A stretch of DNA of 64,000 bases from a cyanobacterium PCC 7702 (GTDB lineage Bacteria; Cyanobacteriota; Cyanobacteriia; Cyanobacteriales; Nostocaceae), in the NCBI GenBank assembly GCA_000332255.1, contig KB235926.1:1057733-1121732 (forward strand), given 5' to 3'. Positions 38,936 to 47,996 of this stretch are shown piece after piece. How positions within the stretch are numbered: position 1 is the first letter of the stretch; every line of letters starts with the position of its first letter. Under the pieces are notes generated by a model, which did no database searches, was not told the DNA's origin, and saw only the letters and a program-made list of their open reading frames with translations. A program made the translations under genes and the position numbers.

Positions 38936-39745
38936 TTAACATCTGTCATGCTCGCAAAAAAACCCTCGCATTTGTAGAAAATTTTGGTGGTAGGGATTAT
39001 ATTGTAGCTGTCCGTTGGGTTGGATGACAGTGTGGATGGGAACAATTTCCACTACGCTGTTGCTGGTAGCGATCGCTTCAAATCCCTTAACCAAGTCTGG
39101 CGTCCAGGGTTCTTCTCGCACCTGCAGTTGCTTTTGTTTCAACCAGTCCACCAGCTGCAAGCGCGTGATTCCTGGTAAAATTCCCGCTGTTGTGGGAGGT
39201 GTCCACCAGCATCCATTTTGCCATCCCCAAAGATTGCCCGTGGTGGTTTCTAACCAGTTTCCCTTTGTATCCACCAATATTGCTTCTTCAGTATTTAACT
39301 GAATGGCATTGCTTTTAGCTAACCACGCGCTGAGATAATTTCCTGTTTTGTGAGCGGGCAAGCTGCGAGATAATTCTGGTGTCACTACACAAGCTGATAT
39401 ACCGTGTTTTTGTTTTTCGGATAAATTTTCTGGTAAAAATCTACCAGTTATCCATTCTCGTCCGTCAGGAAAAATCGTAATTCTCAAGACAGGAAAACGC
39501 GTCAGCATTAATTCTACACCTTGACGCAATCTGCCTTCATCTGGTACCTTCCAGCCAAAATTTTGTAAACTCGAACGCAAGCGATGGTAGTGTGCCTGCC
39601 AATTGGTTAATCTATGGCTGAGAGAGTTATTGTAAACCCGTATGGTTGTAAACACCGTTGCTCCATAAATCAACCCCGGATCGTCGATTGCTAATTCTAT
39701 AGTTTGAGATACAAGTAATCTACCATTGTACCAGTAAATAGCCAA
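38936..39745 (-). CDS. pabC: class IV aminotransferase, aminodeoxychorismate lyase-like
   Basis: A 269-residue fold-type IV PLP enzyme. It opens with IDDPGLIYGATVFTTIRVY, has the PLP lysine in AHKTGNYLSAWLAK and the glutamate in NWLETTTGNLWG, and the late phosphate-binding stretch is ATSNSVVEIVPI. Cyanobacterial proteins of this shape are usually annotated as 4-amino-4-deoxychorismate lyase (folate synthesis), but branched-chain or D-amino-acid aminotransferases share the motifs. The symbol is therefore tentative. Confidence 0.75.
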   Translation of the reverse strand: MAIYWYNGRLLVSQTIELAIDDPGLIYGATVFTTIRVYNNSLSHRLTNWQAHYHRLRSSLQNFGWKVPDEGRLRQGVELMLTRFPVLRITIFPDGREWITGRFLPENLSEKQKHGISACVVTPELSRSLPAHKTGNYLSAWLAKSNAIQLNTEEAILVDTKGNWLETTTGNLWGWQNGCWWTPPTTAGILPGITRLQLVDWLKQKQLQVREEPWTPDLVKGFEAIATSNSVVEIVPIHTVIQPNGQLQYNPYHQNFLQMRGFFCEHDRC

Positions 39746-39808
39746 ACCTCCTTAGTTGAGTAAAATAACTTTTTAATAAAAACTAAATCAATTTCACACC
39801 ACTCAGGC

Positions 39809-40597
39809 TCAATCTTTTTCAGGTAATTTAATTCTGATAGTGCCGTCACTATTTTTAATAATTTTACCTCCCAAAGCTTCTATTTCCCTAATTGCTCTTT
39901 GGCGAGTTTTTTCATCTACTGGATTGTTTAAAACCATCGTCCAGGTAGAAATTTGAGCGTGCTTGCTGTTGGGATTGCGCTGTAAAAATTTTGCAGTGCG
40001 AGCGGAAACGTAAGCAACTTGTTTGCTTTCCTCATCTGTATATTCACTAGCCCACTCAGCTGCTGTTGTAAAAGACTGCTCTGAAGCTTGAGAATTACCC
40101 AAAAATAACAATTCATCAATACCTTTATAACGCCATACATAATAAGCTTTATGGGGAACTTTAGCAGATAAAAATTTCAAATTTTTCTCCATTAATGCTA
40201 CAGATCGTTCTGGCATAGCAGCATACATGGATGTACTGATGGAAAGTCCCAAATAAGCTTGTAAAAAGCGCGGATCGCGTGCCAAAATTACTTCAAAATA
40301 TTCGGGGCTTAAGCTGTAACCGGTTTGAGCGCGGGCTTCGTCATCACCAAAGTATTGTAAAAAATTAAGATAGATCCAATCTGCTATTAAGTTAGCATAG
40401 CCAAAACTAGGCATTTTTTGAAGCAAGTTCAGGCGAAGTTTTTCGGTTTGAATTTGTTTTTCTAAATTTTTGACATTAGCGGTTTGTTGTTTAGAAATAA
40501 TTTGCTGCAGATATGAATATTGCAGCCGGCCTACTTCGAAAATGCTAAAAAAAACAATTAAAAGTGCACCCAGAACTTGACGTGAAAAATTGAACAT
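39809..40597 (-). CDS. membrane-anchored helical repeat protein, cyanobacterial
   Basis: A 262-residue protein. One N-terminal hydrophobic segment (VLGALLIVFFSIFEVG) is followed by a coiled stretch (QQTANVKNLEKQIQTEKLRL) and helical hairpins that read like degenerate TPRs (SPEYFEVILARDPRFLQAYL; KAYYVWRYKGIDELLFLG). It ends with a short beta-strand tail. I recognise it as a type found in cyanobacteria but can give no function. The aminotransferase gene is 64 bases downstream on the same strand. Confidence 0.55.
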   Translation of the reverse strand: MFNFSRQVLGALLIVFFSIFEVGRLQYSYLQQIISKQQTANVKNLEKQIQTEKLRLNLLQKMPSFGYANLIADWIYLNFLQYFGDDEARAQTGYSLSPEYFEVILARDPRFLQAYLGLSISTSMYAAMPERSVALMEKNLKFLSAKVPHKAYYVWRYKGIDELLFLGNSQASEQSFTTAAEWASEYTDEESKQVAYVSARTAKFLQRNPNSKHAQISTWTMVLNNPVDEKTRQRAIREIEALGGKIIKNSDGTIRIKLPEKD

Positions 40598-41183
40598 TGT
40601 GTTCGATTGACCAAAAAAGACTAGATTACAGTTACATACTTCCCGTAACTTTTGCCAAAATCATAGTGGGATAGCAATTCTTAAAAGAAGAACAATGTAG
40701 AGTTTGCAGTCTTGGAAGAAAGAAACAGAATGAAATTTTAAGTTTGTCAATTCTATTGACAGAGAATTTTGATTATAGCTGTGTCGTGACAATTACGTGT
40801 CAGGGTGGAGGTCTGAAATTTTGGAAATTGTAACCATTGAAAGAGCGGTTATCTAACTGTAGATGGTTAAGCAAAGTTACTTTAACTTGTAACTTAGAAG
40901 TAGAAATAAAGGCACTGAAAGAATCTTCATACTGCTGCAGTTGTAGATAGTACCTTATGAAAGTCGGAGCAGTGTATCAACTACCAACAGTGCTTGAGAA
41001 ACAGTGACTGTAGATAATTGTAGAATTTTGCTGGCTTTAGTTTAGCAAAAACAACGAGAGGTAAAGTAATCCTGATGTGGCGGTTGGAGTTGGCGGACAC
41101 CTAAACTCCATCAATAAAGATTTCATAGTTTCACATTCAAACTATCACAGAACTAATTTACACACATAAAAAGGAGTCAAATC
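40598..41183. other. intergenic stretch upstream of the GlsB-like gene
   Basis: About 585 bases between divergent genes. I see short inverted sequences (TGTCGTGACA near 40792) but no gene and no promoter that can be assigned. An AAGGAG ribosome site ends the stretch, 8 bases before the next ATG. Confidence 0.45.
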
Positions 41184-41452
41184 ATGAATCTTCTTGCTTG
41201 GGTTGTATTGGGTTTGCTAGCAGGTGCTATTGCCAAAGCTATGTATCCGGGGACTCAAGCCGGCGGCATTTTGAGTACGATAGTGTTGGGAATTATTGGT
41301 GCCTTTATTGGCGGAACCTTGCTCACTTTACTGCAAACCGGGACTTTTACAATCACCTCAGCGCTTTGAGTATTCCCGGTTTGGTAGTAGCTGTTATCGG
41401 TGCAATTATTGCGATTTTCTTATACTACCAGCTTGCTCATCGAGCCTACTAA
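41184..41452 (+). pseudogene. GlsB/YeaQ/YmgE-type stress-response membrane protein, frameshifted
   Basis: The ATG at 41184 with AAGGAG in front opens a frame for MNLLAWVVLGLLAGAIAKAM and the Gly-rich membrane helices of this family. It stops at 41369 after 61 codons. The expected last helix (SIPGLVVAVIGAIIAIFLYY) is present straight away in another frame and ends at 41452. One base is missing near 41358-41366 (around TCAGCGCTTTG). The full protein would be about 89 residues, the family length, with three membrane helices. Either the gene is broken or the base is a sequence error. A truncated two-helix product could still be made. Confidence 0.75.
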
Positions 41453-41532
41453 TATCAAAAGCAGCATAACTGTTAGATTTTTACTGCTAGTTGCTCTTTT
41501 GCTGGCAGCAGTTTGTTTATTAAAAAATATTG

Positions 41533-44500
41533 TTAAAATCTTTTTTCATATTCAATTAGGATTCGGCTTTCATCAGATAAATTAGTAGAGCCTCGCAAAA
41601 GGATTTGGTTGTTAACGCGATAAATGATGTTGTAACGCAAAGGTTCGTTAGTGGCAAAGACTCCTGATATGGAACCAGAAAGATTTCTGGAAACTCCAAC
41701 TACTGCTTCTGCTGCTAAGCCGAGTACGGAGGAAGTAGAGGAAGAATCAGTGATAATGGTAGGAAAGATGCGCAGGTCTCTTAAACCAATCGCTTCGCCG
41801 AATTGGCTAATAGTTCCTTGCAGTCCTGTAAAGAATGGGGAACCAGCGAGGGTAAAGATACTCAAGCTTGTGTTAGATTGGCCTAAAACATTAAGGAAAG
41901 AACCTCCAAGTAAAGCAATAATTTCTGCTTCGCTGCGAGCAGGTTCGCTAGTCAGCTGTAGGTTTTGAGATAATTCACTGGCTCTTCCTTGGATCGTGGC
42001 TTGAATGCGGACGGTGTTTAGGGTGCCGTAATTGATAGCAGAAATATCATTAATTTCGCTGGATGTAGGTGTAGTTGGCAATAATTGGCTGCGACTAACT
42101 TCAGGAACAAAAGTCACTAGCCGGACATTTAGAATCGGATCGAGTCCAAGATTGGGAGTAAAGGTGGCAGTCTGTTGGTATCCGCGGGCTAAAGCAAATT
42201 GGGTGACAAACAAATTAACTTGTCCGCGTCGGAGACGAATTTTTCCTTGCGGGCGGGGATTAGCCAAGGTGCCGTTGAGGGTAATATTACCTCTTGAAAC
42301 AAAGCTAAATAATGGCTTTTGGGTAACGCTAACGTTATTTGCTAGGACTACCCGTAAAGAAGCAAACTGCAGGGGTGGGCTAAAAGAAGTTGTGCTGCTT
42401 GGGTAAGTTGGTGGAGGTGGTGTTGCTGTGGGGATTGTAACAGTGGGGGTTTGTTTTTTGGTTGCAGTTGCAGTTGTTTGTCCGAGGGAAATTTCGCCGT
42501 TACTGAGGCGGATGTTTCCGCCTATTTGGGGAGTAATGCTAGTGCCCGTGATGATGATATTGCCACTGAGTTGACCTTGATACAATCCTGGAAGAACGAG
42601 CTGTAGATTTTGGGAGGAAATAGTGAGGGGATTTGCTGCTGCTTGTTGTTGAGCAGCGGTGCTGGCAAAAATTGGTAAAATTCCTTGTGCATAAATTTGT
42701 CCTTGGCTGTATTCTCCTTGAAGTTTGTTGACGATAATGCGATCGCCCTCCCAGCGTATTGTTCCGGTAACATTTGTCAGGGGTTTGGGGAGATTTTGGA
42801 CCTGTAAAGTTGCCTTGGCAATAGTGGCGATACCGTGAATTGTTGGTTGGTTTAACGTACCTTGAATTTTGACATTTACTTGTCCGCTACCGCTAATCCA
42901 ACGAAATTGCTTGGTAAAGGCATTTACTGCTGCTAGACCTTGATTTTGTATTTTTGCTTGGATATTAATTTGGTTAGTATCAGGTTTAACTGCGGCAAAA
43001 GGTAATGCCAAGGGTATGCTACCTGCAATTTTGACTGGTTGCGTGCCTGTTTGTGCAAGGGAAATCGTGCTGTCAAAATTGAGGCGAGCGCTATTGTAGT
43101 TAAAGTCAACCCGTGCTGCATCTACAGGTTGTTGGTTGACGGTGGCGTTGACGAGGGTAATTTTCCCAACAGCACTGGGATTGTTCAGGCTTCCTTCCAG
43201 GGTAACAAGGGTGTTGAGCGTACCTGTAACCTCCACGGGTAGCTGGGGTAAAAAAGGTTTGATTTTAGCAATAGGAAGTGCTTGTACAAGTCCTTGTCCG
43301 GAAATTTGATTTTTGCCAAGCTGTCCTTGAAAGGCTAAAAGCGATCCGTTTATAGTTACCTGTAGGGATTGTACGCTCAAGACTTGGTTGGTATAGTTAC
43401 CTGTTGCTGTAACTCGAGCAATTTTGTATTCATCCCCCCACTGCCAATTAAAACCTATAAGATTAAAGCCAACGTTTAATCCCTGTTGCCAAGAGCCGCT
43501 AATGGCAACGTTGCCGCTCACTTTACCAGTTAACTCTAAGAGTGTTGGTATTCTTTGTTGTCGTTGCTGTTGTTGGCGCTGTTGGGCAATTTGTTGTTGA
43601 ATTCGGGAGTAAAAGCTCAATTGAGTCAGCAAAGGTGCATTTGGGAGACCGATGCTTTGGGTTTGCAGTGCTTGCGCACCAGCTACATCTGGAGATTGCA
43701 AGAATGTTTTTAGCTGGGGAGGACCAAAGATACTAGCTACTTGCAGAATTTTTTCAATTCTTGCTTGCTCAAAGCTAAGTTGAATTTGTAGCGGGCGATC
43801 GCCGCTGGTTGGTAATTCGCCGCTGAGCAAGTACAGACTTTGGTCTTGTCGTATTTGACCTTGCTGTAAAGTCAAAGTACCGTTAGCAAAACTGATGCGT
43901 CCTTGAAATGCATCGGCGACAACCGTACCGATTCTCGGTTGCGCGATCGCCACATCTGCTTTTAGTGTCTTTTGAGCTAAATTAACTACTGCAAATGCAG
44001 ATACACTTCCGCTTACTGGTCTCAAGCGTGCGCTGGGGAGAATGAATTTTTCTAGCAAAGCCACAGGAAAATCTCGGACGTTAACAAAAAGATTTTCTCC
44101 TTTGGTTGTTCCCGTAGCTACAGCTTGATTTCGCTGGATAAAAAATGAAGTGGGACGGTTGTCGGAAGCGAGGGTGAGAAAAATTTTGTCTTGCTTACCG
44201 GTCAACTGAAGTTGTGTTCCTTGTCCCGGTTGAGAGTTTACTTGACCTGTTAGTAGCGGAGAAAATGCCACTTTGTTTACCTTCAGGTTTTGCAAGCGAA
44301 TATTTCCAGAGACAACAGGAGTAGTTGGAGTACCTTTTAGCTGTCCGGTAAAATCAACTAAACCTGTAACTGCAACGTTGCCGGGAAGAGTAAAGGGGAG
44401 ATTTTGCAAATTGTAATCTCGCGCTCGTACATTCAAGTTGAATTCTGCAATTTGCGGTGTTTCCTGAGTTTGAACTGTTACAGTTCCCACCGCCGTTAAT

Positions 44501-46764
44501 TGTGGCGTACTGGCGGACAGTTGCAGCTTCTGGCCGTTCCACTGAAATTGGGCGATTAATGGTTGTTGCAGCTGGGCCAGACCTTGGGAAAGACGTATTT
44601 CCCCTTCTGCTTGCAAATCTGCTAGTTGAAAAGATGCGGTATTTCCAGCTGCGCGCACTTTGCCGTTGAGCTGTCCCCGCAGCTGCGGCGCGAGCTGGGA
44701 AAGTTGAAGTTGGGAAATGTTGGCTGCAGTTTGCCACTGACCGTTACTCAAGCGAATGTCTTTTAGATTTACCGTACCGCCAGCCAAGCGCACACTTGCT
44801 TGTCCTGCGACTTGAATTCTGGCAAGCGACAAAGATTCAGTAGTTCCCGACGCGATTAAGTTAGAGCTAATAATCTTTGCTGGTGGTAAATTCTGTGCTA
44901 ATTTAGTCAGTGGAATTTGGGAGGCATTAACTACTGCTTGCCAATTGCCGTTATCGAGACGAATATTATTGAGTTTAACAGTGCCTTGGGCAAGTTTGAT
45001 GGATGCTTGTCCTGAACCTGCGATCACTGCAAGTTGGAAAGATTTGGTCGTTCCCGATAAAGCAAACTCCCCCTGGAGAATTCCTCGATACTGAGGTGGT
45101 ATTTGGGGAAAACGGCTCAATTGTAATTGATTGGCATCAATAAATGCTTGCCAGTTTCCTTGAGCAAGTGTGCCTCGAGCTTGAATTGTACCTCCTGCCA
45201 CTTGCAAAATACCATTTTGGAGCTGAATTGTTCCCTTGTTGGCGATTGCCACTTCCACTTGACCAGAATAGGTAGCAGCAGGTGCTTGCAGCTGAACTGC
45301 GGTTTGGAGATTGTTGCGGGTACCGGAAATTTGAGTGTTTGCCGAGACACTACCAATTGTAAAGGTGGGAGAAATGTTATATGTTTTGGCGATCGCATCT
45401 CCCGGCAAATTTCGTCCTTGCAAGTTAACAGCAATCTGCTGATTTCTGGCTCCTAATTCCACGCGACCGCTACCGGTAATTTGACCACCGATGACAGGAG
45501 TAGCTTGGATGTTGGCAAAAACAACTTCAGAAGCATTAAGCCGCACCTGAGTGCTAATGTTGCTAAAGGCAAGGCGGTCAATGCGCGCAGGTTCTTTGAC
45601 AGTGCTGATGGTTCCTGTTAATATTGGCTGTTGCAGCTTTCCTTGCAAGCGAAGATCGGCTTGTACGCTTCCAGAAGTGGAAACAGGTAAGTTAACATCA
45701 ACTGTCTCCAGAAGGTTTTTAATAGCAGTTGCTTTGATCTGAGCTGCTATGTTAAAACCAGTTTGAGTATTTAGGGTTCCTCGAGCTTGCAGCGGAATAC
45801 TGCCATAAATGGTACTAAAGTTTTCTAGGGCGATCGCTTGACCTTGAAATTCCAAATTACCGACGGTCTTGCTAAACTTCTTAGGAAGACTGCCAATTTT
45901 TGCCGTGACTTGATTTAGTCCCACAGTTCCAAAAACGGCAAACCTGGGCTGAGTTGGTTGCAATTGAACTGTCAAATCGGCGCTGAGGCGACCGCCTTGC
46001 AAGTCGATTGGTAACTCTAATAACCGAGTTATATCGGAAGCAAGCAAACTAGAAGCGCTGATGCGAAGATTGGTTTTTTTCCCAGAGGAAGTAGATTGTC
46101 CAGAAATTCGTAGATTTCCACCTCTGTTAGGCTGACCGCTGAGGGTAAAGTTAATTTGTTGGTTTGGTTGTAGAATCTGAGCAATGCCGTTAACTTGTGT
46201 TATACCTACAAAAGCTTTCGGTTTTTTAGGTTGAGAATAAGGAAACAGCAATACGTTTGCACTGTCAACTCGAATTGATTCCAACTCGGTCTTGATTAAA
46301 CCTTCTTGCGGTTGCGGTCTGGTTTTAATTACCGTTGTTACCCAGCGACCTTCACTGTCTTGGGCAATATATACGTGGGCTTCAAATAATGTGACATTGA
46401 GCTTGAGGGTACGGTGGCGCAGTAGTTCCCAAAGGTCAAACTGCACTTGTACAGCTTTTACCCGTAAATTATCTGGATCTGTGGCTGTAGGAGGTACGGA
46501 TGAAGCACCAAAGCGCAAACTGTTAAAGGAGACATCTTGGACTTTACCTACTTGTACGGGTCGCCCTAGAAGTTGCTGCAGATTCTTCTGCACTAATGGC
46601 GCCAAATTTTTGTGAATGTAAATCCAAACCCACACGCTAGCTCCGACAATACCAGCAAGCAATATCAAACCCACAGCCATGCTGGTGCGGCTAATCAACA
46701 GAAGCCACAAACGTCTGCTGGCTCTAGGTTGAGAGCGACGGTGGGAATCAGGAGAACGGGTCAT
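41533..46764 (-). CDS. TamB/DUF490 family protein
   Basis: A giant envelope protein of about 1743 residues from the ATG at 46764; the frame continues 37 codons up without conserved sequence. A single N-terminal membrane anchor (AVGLILLAGIVGASVWVWIY) is followed by an AsmA/TamB-like beta-repeat body with many TVKLNNIRLDNGNWQ-type units, recurring about every 90 residues between 600 and 900. The C-terminal DUF490 domain ends in NQILLRGSTNLSDESRILIE, near the stop. TamB-like bridges carry lipids to the outer membrane or help place outer-membrane proteins. It is intact although it lies between broken genes. A pentapeptide gene diverges from it. Confidence 0.9.
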   Translation of the reverse strand: MTRSPDSHRRSQPRASRRLWLLLISRTSMAVGLILLAGIVGASVWVWIYIHKNLAPLVQKNLQQLLGRPVQVGKVQDVSFNSLRFGASSVPPTATDPDNLRVKAVQVQFDLWELLRHRTLKLNVTLFEAHVYIAQDSEGRWVTTVIKTRPQPQEGLIKTELESIRVDSANVLLFPYSQPKKPKAFVGITQVNGIAQILQPNQQINFTLSGQPNRGGNLRISGQSTSSGKKTNLRISASSLLASDITRLLELPIDLQGGRLSADLTVQLQPTQPRFAVFGTVGLNQVTAKIGSLPKKFSKTVGNLEFQGQAIALENFSTIYGSIPLQARGTLNTQTGFNIAAQIKATAIKNLLETVDVNLPVSTSGSVQADLRLQGKLQQPILTGTISTVKEPARIDRLAFSNISTQVRLNASEVVFANIQATPVIGGQITGSGRVELGARNQQIAVNLQGRNLPGDAIAKTYNISPTFTIGSVSANTQISGTRNNLQTAVQLQAPAATYSGQVEVAIANKGTIQLQNGILQVAGGTIQARGTLAQGNWQAFIDANQLQLSRFPQIPPQYRGILQGEFALSGTTKSFQLAVIAGSGQASIKLAQGTVKLNNIRLDNGNWQAVVNASQIPLTKLAQNLPPAKIISSNLIASGTTESLSLARIQVAGQASVRLAGGTVNLKDIRLSNGQWQTAANISQLQLSQLAPQLRGQLNGKVRAAGNTASFQLADLQAEGEIRLSQGLAQLQQPLIAQFQWNGQKLQLSASTPQLTAVGTVTVQTQETPQIAEFNLNVRARDYNLQNLPFTLPGNVAVTGLVDFTGQLKGTPTTPVVSGNIRLQNLKVNKVAFSPLLTGQVNSQPGQGTQLQLTGKQDKIFLTLASDNRPTSFFIQRNQAVATGTTKGENLFVNVRDFPVALLEKFILPSARLRPVSGSVSAFAVVNLAQKTLKADVAIAQPRIGTVVADAFQGRISFANGTLTLQQGQIRQDQSLYLLSGELPTSGDRPLQIQLSFEQARIEKILQVASIFGPPQLKTFLQSPDVAGAQALQTQSIGLPNAPLLTQLSFYSRIQQQIAQQRQQQQRQQRIPTLLELTGKVSGNVAISGSWQQGLNVGFNLIGFNWQWGDEYKIARVTATGNYTNQVLSVQSLQVTINGSLLAFQGQLGKNQISGQGLVQALPIAKIKPFLPQLPVEVTGTLNTLVTLEGSLNNPSAVGKITLVNATVNQQPVDAARVDFNYNSARLNFDSTISLAQTGTQPVKIAGSIPLALPFAAVKPDTNQINIQAKIQNQGLAAVNAFTKQFRWISGSGQVNVKIQGTLNQPTIHGIATIAKATLQVQNLPKPLTNVTGTIRWEGDRIIVNKLQGEYSQGQIYAQGILPIFASTAAQQQAAANPLTISSQNLQLVLPGLYQGQLSGNIIITGTSITPQIGGNIRLSNGEISLGQTTATATKKQTPTVTIPTATPPPPTYPSSTTSFSPPLQFASLRVVLANNVSVTQKPLFSFVSRGNITLNGTLANPRPQGKIRLRRGQVNLFVTQFALARGYQQTATFTPNLGLDPILNVRLVTFVPEVSRSQLLPTTPTSSEINDISAINYGTLNTVRIQATIQGRASELSQNLQLTSEPARSEAEIIALLGGSFLNVLGQSNTSLSIFTLAGSPFFTGLQGTISQFGEAIGLRDLRIFPTIITDSSSTSSVLGLAAEAVVGVSRNLSGSISGVFATNEPLRYNIIYRVNNQILLRGSTNLSDESRILIEYEKRF

Positions 46765-46981
46765 CTCTGATGTGGTTCTAGAGATACTGCCAGATGTAGC
46801 TTGTTGTGAGTATACAGCACATCTACACAAGGCAGACAAAATTTCGCCGCCGGGCAGCGATCGCTCTCTAGTCATTACAAGACAAACAATACAACTGTGG
46901 ATGACATTCTTTTCTTAATTTTTGTTATATTTATTTACATAACTTTACATATCTTGATGGTGTGTGACGCCAATTGCAATC

Positions 46982-47578
46982 ATGAATGTCGATCACATTC
47001 TCAAACACTACAGTGCGGGTAACAGAGATTTTTTGCAGGTAAGTTTGCGACAGGTAAACTTAAGCGAATTTCACTTAAGCGGTATTAACCTCGGTCAAGC
47101 AAACTTAACCAGGGCGAATTTATCTGGAGCTTGTTTGTATCGAGCTAATCTCAGCGAAGCAACGTTAGAGCAAGCAATTTTGTGGAGAACTGATTTGAGG
47201 GAGGCCCTTTTGATTTGGGCTTGTTTGAGTAAAGCTTGTTTAATTCGCGCCAATTTAAGCAAAGCGGATTTGCATAAAGCTATTTTGACAGAAGCAGATC
47301 TACGCCTAGCAGATCTTCGCCATGCAGATTTGAGCGATACAAATCTCGAAGGTGCAGATTTGCGTTATGCTGACTTGACTGGTGCGAATTTAGCAGGTGC
47401 AAATTTAAGCAAAGCAAACCTAGCAGGTGCAAATTTGAGCAATGTGGACTTTTATAACTCCAAAATGGCGAAAACCGTTTTGTCAAGAACTAATTTACGC
47501 CATACAGACCTAAGCTGTATTAATTGGGATGGGGTAGAGAAAGATGAGATCTGCTTGGGTAGGGAGATAGTATTCTAA
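46982..47578 (+). CDS. pentapeptide repeat protein
   Basis: About 198 residues. From about residue 25 the protein is almost entirely A(N/D)LxX repeats (LGQANLTRANLSGACLYRAN and onward), about 30 five-residue units that should fold as a right-handed quadrilateral beta-helix. The ending (DLSCINWDGVEKDEI) closes the helix. The DNA shows the matching 15-base periodicity. The ATG at 46982 (MNVDHILKHYSAGNRDF, a common family opening) is preferred to a GTG at 46964. The role is unknown, as for most cyanobacterial members. Confidence 0.88.
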   Translation: MNVDHILKHYSAGNRDFLQVSLRQVNLSEFHLSGINLGQANLTRANLSGACLYRANLSEATLEQAILWRTDLREALLIWACLSKACLIRANLSKADLHKAILTEADLRLADLRHADLSDTNLEGADLRYADLTGANLAGANLSKANLAGANLSNVDFYNSKMAKTVLSRTNLRHTDLSCINWDGVEKDEICLGREIVF

Positions 47579-47996
47579 TATTTACATGGAGAGCAGAATT
47601 GATTGCTAATTTTAGCAACAAAGGCTTCTGCAGATAAAAACGAGCGCAGGTAAAAACTTTGCCCTTGAAAATCAAAAGCTTGACAAGGGATTTTCTTTTA
47701 TTTTATTGTTTATTGCAAACAAATCTCATCTACTAAAGGATCTAAGGGCTAACAGATGCAAATCAGCAAACAGTATGGTGCTGGTGTGACAGCAAGCGAT
47801 CAAGCCGGAAGGTAGTGGCAAATCTCGAATAGAGTAGGGAAGTATTGGGGATTACTTTAAGGGCGATCGCTCGTTGCTAAGATAACGGTAATTTAATTAA
47901 TTGTCCCTAAGCAAAAACTTGCAGCAAAGCTAGCTGCGCATCCTCTCGAGAGATAATGCAGGCGATCGCAACTTTTGCTTTTTAAAAGAAGAAATA
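47579..47996. other. intergenic stretch without a supported gene
   Basis: About 420 bases between two plus-strand genes, with two HIP1 sites. No gene, RNA or strong hairpin was found. Confidence 0.45.

Noticed and set aside
41400-41585. Plus-strand frame after the GlsB-like gene
   Set aside because: It overlaps the restored end of the GlsB reading frame and the 3' end of the TamB-like gene; no independent support.
47050-47460. 15-base periodic DNA that could be mistaken for a tandem repeat or CRISPR-like array
   Set aside because: The period is explained by the five-residue repeats of the pentapeptide protein, and the units are diverged at DNA level.
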